From positions 2,356,001 through 2,420,000 of the forward strand of contig NZ_CP168034.1 in NCBI RefSeq assembly GCF_041530365.1: 64,000 bases of DNA, read 5' to 3'. The position numbers and the translations under genes were made by a program. Origin of the DNA: Capnocytophaga sp. ARDL2. GTDB lineage: Bacteria > Bacteroidota > Bacteroidia > Flavobacteriales > Flavobacteriaceae. The notes below the pieces were generated by a model that searched no databases, was not told where the DNA came from, and worked only from the letters and a program-made list of their open reading frames with translations. The stretch's first letter is position 1, and each line of letters begins with the position of its first letter. Shown one piece after another: positions 62,334 to 64,000 of the stretch.

Positions 62334-63815
62334 ATGAAAAAGACTATATCTATCACACTCGGAAAGCAATTTTTTCACATTGAAGAATCTGCTTTTACAA
62401 AATTGGACACCTACCTCAATGCTGTAAAAAACTCGTTGGACAACGAAGGCAAAGAGGAAATCATCAACGACATCGAAGACCGAATTTCGGAATTGTTCTT
62501 TGAAAGATACAACGAAAATCTTCACACAATTACAGACGAAGATGTGGACTATATCATTTCGGTAATGGGACAACCTGAAGATTATGCATTGGGCAACGAA
62601 ACCGATAACACCCAATCTCAAACTACTCAAAACCAAACAGAAAACACCTTTGAACAAATCAAAAGAAAAAAATTGTACCGCGACGGTCATTCTCGTGTAT
62701 TAGGAGGGGTTTGTTCGGGTATGGGACACTATTTTGGCATAGACCCCGTGTGGATTCGACTGATAGTTTTGGTTTCAGTTTTCTTCCTCGGTTTGTCTAT
62801 TTTGGTTTATCCGTTGTTGTGGTTGATCATTCCCAAGGCGGTAACTCCCTCGCAAATTTTAGAAATGAAAGGAGTGCCTGTCAACCTTGACAACATTAGC
62901 GAAGAGGTAAAAAACAGCATGGGAAAGTATATTGAAATTGGCAAAGAAAAAAGTAGTGAATTTTTGAATGTTTTGAAAAAAATCGCAGGAGTTTTTACTG
63001 TTTTGCTAAGTGTATTTTACATTTTTGGAGTAATTGCAGGAATATTTGCGTTCCTGTTAGACTACAATGCAAACAACGAAGAATTTATCAACAATGAAGT
63101 CTTTTCATTGTCACCATCCATAGCTGCTATTATTTTTGCTATTACTGCATTACTTCCAGCAGTTTGGATTTTATTATTGGGAATCAAGCTAATTAATGGG
63201 AATTTTAGAATTTCAGGAAAATGGACGTTGGCTTCGATTATCCTTTGGATAGGATTGTTTATTTTTTCAGCATTGTTGCTAAAAACTTCTATTGATACTT
63301 ACAGAAGGGAGTACCACGATGTTTTTACCAAAACAAGTAAAATCGAACAAAAAAGTTTTACAATAGATGCTGATAAGGAACAGCCACTCAATATTCAATT
63401 ACTTGACAATGAAAACGATGATAATTATGAATACAACGACAATGTAAAAATCAATTTTCATCAAACAGAAGAGGCTCCTTATGTGTCAATTACAGAAAAC
63501 AGGTACGATGTAAAAGCATTGCAAAAGAAAAGTCGAAATCTAACAAAAGTTAAGGTGAAATTTGCTCTAAAACAAACCAAACCATATTCTTATGATTATA
63601 CTGAAAACACCTTGAAATTAGACAAATACATTGCCTTTGATTTTGACGGATACGATGATGACGAATACCCTGGTAATGTTACCATTGATATTTATATTAA
63701 CGAAAACCAACAAGTAAAACTCAACCCTTATGATTCAGATTATTACACAACTCGTTTACAACCTCATCAGACTGATTACATCATGAAAAACGGTGAATTG
63801 GTTACTCTAAATTAA
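62334..63815 (+). CDS. PspC-domain membrane protein with N-terminal HAAS-like region
   Basis: A 493-residue protein. Residues 1-85 form a small helical domain (KKTISITLGKQFFHIEESAF ... YIISVMGQPEDYALG) resembling the HAAS/DUF1700 signalling domain often paired with PadR. The PspC domain follows (about 110-175, with DGHSRVLGGVCSGMGHYFGIDPVWIR), then membrane helices near 220-240, 265-285 and 300-320, and an acidic, beta-rich extracytoplasmic domain (about 335-493). In other bacteria PspC senses membrane stress. Together with PadR it forms a regulator-sensor module. Confidence 0.88.
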   Translation: MKKTISITLGKQFFHIEESAFTKLDTYLNAVKNSLDNEGKEEIINDIEDRISELFFERYNENLHTITDEDVDYIISVMGQPEDYALGNETDNTQSQTTQNQTENTFEQIKRKKLYRDGHSRVLGGVCSGMGHYFGIDPVWIRLIVLVSVFFLGLSILVYPLLWLIIPKAVTPSQILEMKGVPVNLDNISEEVKNSMGKYIEIGKEKSSEFLNVLKKIAGVFTVLLSVFYIFGVIAGIFAFLLDYNANNEEFINNEVFSLSPSIAAIIFAITALLPAVWILLLGIKLINGNFRISGKWTLASIILWIGLFIFSALLLKTSIDTYRREYHDVFTKTSKIEQKSFTIDADKEQPLNIQLLDNENDDNYEYNDNVKINFHQTEEAPYVSITENRYDVKALQKKSRNLTKVKVKFALKQTKPYSYDYTENTLKLDKYIAFDFDGYDDDEYPGNVTIDIYINENQQVKLNPYDSDYYTTRLQPHQTDYIMKNGELVTLN

Positions 63816-63825
63816 TTTTTTTACA

Positions 63826-63855
63826 ACACCCCAAGTTTTTTTTAGCTTGGGGTGT
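63826..63855 (+). other. Hairpin after the PspC gene
   Basis: A perfect 10-bp stem ACACCCCAAG / CTTGGGGTGT (63826-63835 with 63846-63855). Its T run is in the loop, not after the stem, so termination is uncertain. Confidence 0.5.
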
Positions 63856-63901
63856 AACAAATCCAACAACTCCTCTACTAATAGGTAAATCAAAATAAAG
63901 C

Positions 63902-64000
63902 ATGAAAAACAAATTTCTTTTAACGTATACGCTGTTGGGACTTGGTTTTTACGCAACAGCTCAGAACGATAGCATTCCTGCGGTTTCTAAACAAACATCA
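63902..64000 (+). CDS. Start of an exported protein (partial)
   Basis: The first 33 residues of a protein beginning MKNKFLLTYTLLGLGFYATAQ, a standard signal peptide with cleavage probably before Gln or Asn 22, then NDSIPAVSKQTS. The rest lies beyond the window. It is 86 bases after the PspC gene; the start is typical of outer-membrane or secreted proteins of Bacteroidota, but the product cannot be named. Confidence 0.7.
   Translation, partial: MKNKFLLTYTLLGLGFYATAQNDSIPAVSKQTS

Overview
The window is a contiguous stretch of chromosome from a low-GC member of the Bacteroidota, class Flavobacteriia. Four things in the sequence support this. Many genes are preceded by the flavobacterial -7 box TAnnTTTG, several with a TTG/TTTG box about 19-21 bases further up. 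Shine-Dalgarno sites are largely absent. The gene set is typical of the class: purH next to mreBCD-mrdA-rodA, single-chain serine dehydratase, BshC, CtlX and a flavobacterial prolyl oligopeptidase. The intergenic repeats are of kinds common in Bacteroidota. A Capnocytophaga-like Flavobacteriaceae or Weeksellaceae genome is plausible, but the genus cannot be fixed from the sequence alone.

Layout. 0-3 kb: the start of pdhA, a CBS-domain membrane protein and a periplasmic coiled-coil protein with freshly duplicated heptads. 3-10 kb (minus strand): purH followed by the complete cell-elongation operon mreB-mreC-mreD-mrdA-rodA. 10-15 kb: a bifunctional nuclease with thyA, convergent with pcm and tpx, then a YceI lipoprotein and rlmD. 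15-24.5 kb: a DUF58 gene, the operon ribD-yigZ-xerD-trmH-like, prmC, a lipoprotein and a secreted prolyl oligopeptidase. 24.6-28 kb: two amidinotransferase-fold hydrolases (ctlX and a DDAH-like gene), and a small operon of SPFH lipoprotein, 54-residue membrane peptide and secreted nuclease. 28-34 kb: LtaS-like sulfatase, ABC-F protein, small acidic protein and MATE transporter. 34-42 kb: a lipoprotein pseudogene, mutS, panB, sdaA, hutH. 42-48 kb: a lipoprotein and the envelope operon bshC-lpxK-flippase-glycosyltransferase. 48.2-48.8 kb: a gene broken by three single-base frameshifts. 48.8-52.7 kb: typA, rpsT, five tandem tRNA-Glu and four tandem tRNA-Thr genes. 53-59 kb: lpdA, yifB, valS. 59-64 kb: two PadR regulators, one beside a TM2 protein and one leading a PspC-domain protein, a flavin/[2Fe-2S] reductase, and the start of an exported protein.

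The genes are almost all housekeeping: envelope growth (mre operon, lpxK, flippase, sulfatase), nucleotide and cofactor synthesis (purH, thyA, ribD, panB, bshC), translation (tRNAs, rpsT, valS, prmC, rlmD, typA), amino-acid breakdown (sdaA, hutH, ctlX, DDAH-like) and DNA upkeep (mutS, xerD). I found no CRISPR array, prophage, transposase or defence island.

The unusual content is in the repeats and broken genes. A roughly 200-bp hairpin-rich element with inverted ends occurs twice (20.5 and 61.7 kb). Small GC-rich palindromes appear to have entered valS and the 3' end of the MATE gene in frame. A (TAA)7 microsatellite lies just before the prolyl oligopeptidase start. The tRNA-Glu array seems to have grown by copying a two-gene block. 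Two lipoprotein-like genes are disrupted. Starts were moved downstream of the longest reading frame for rlmD, the SPFH gene, the ABC-F gene, sdaA, the reductase and the bifunctional nuclease, for reasons given in each entry.
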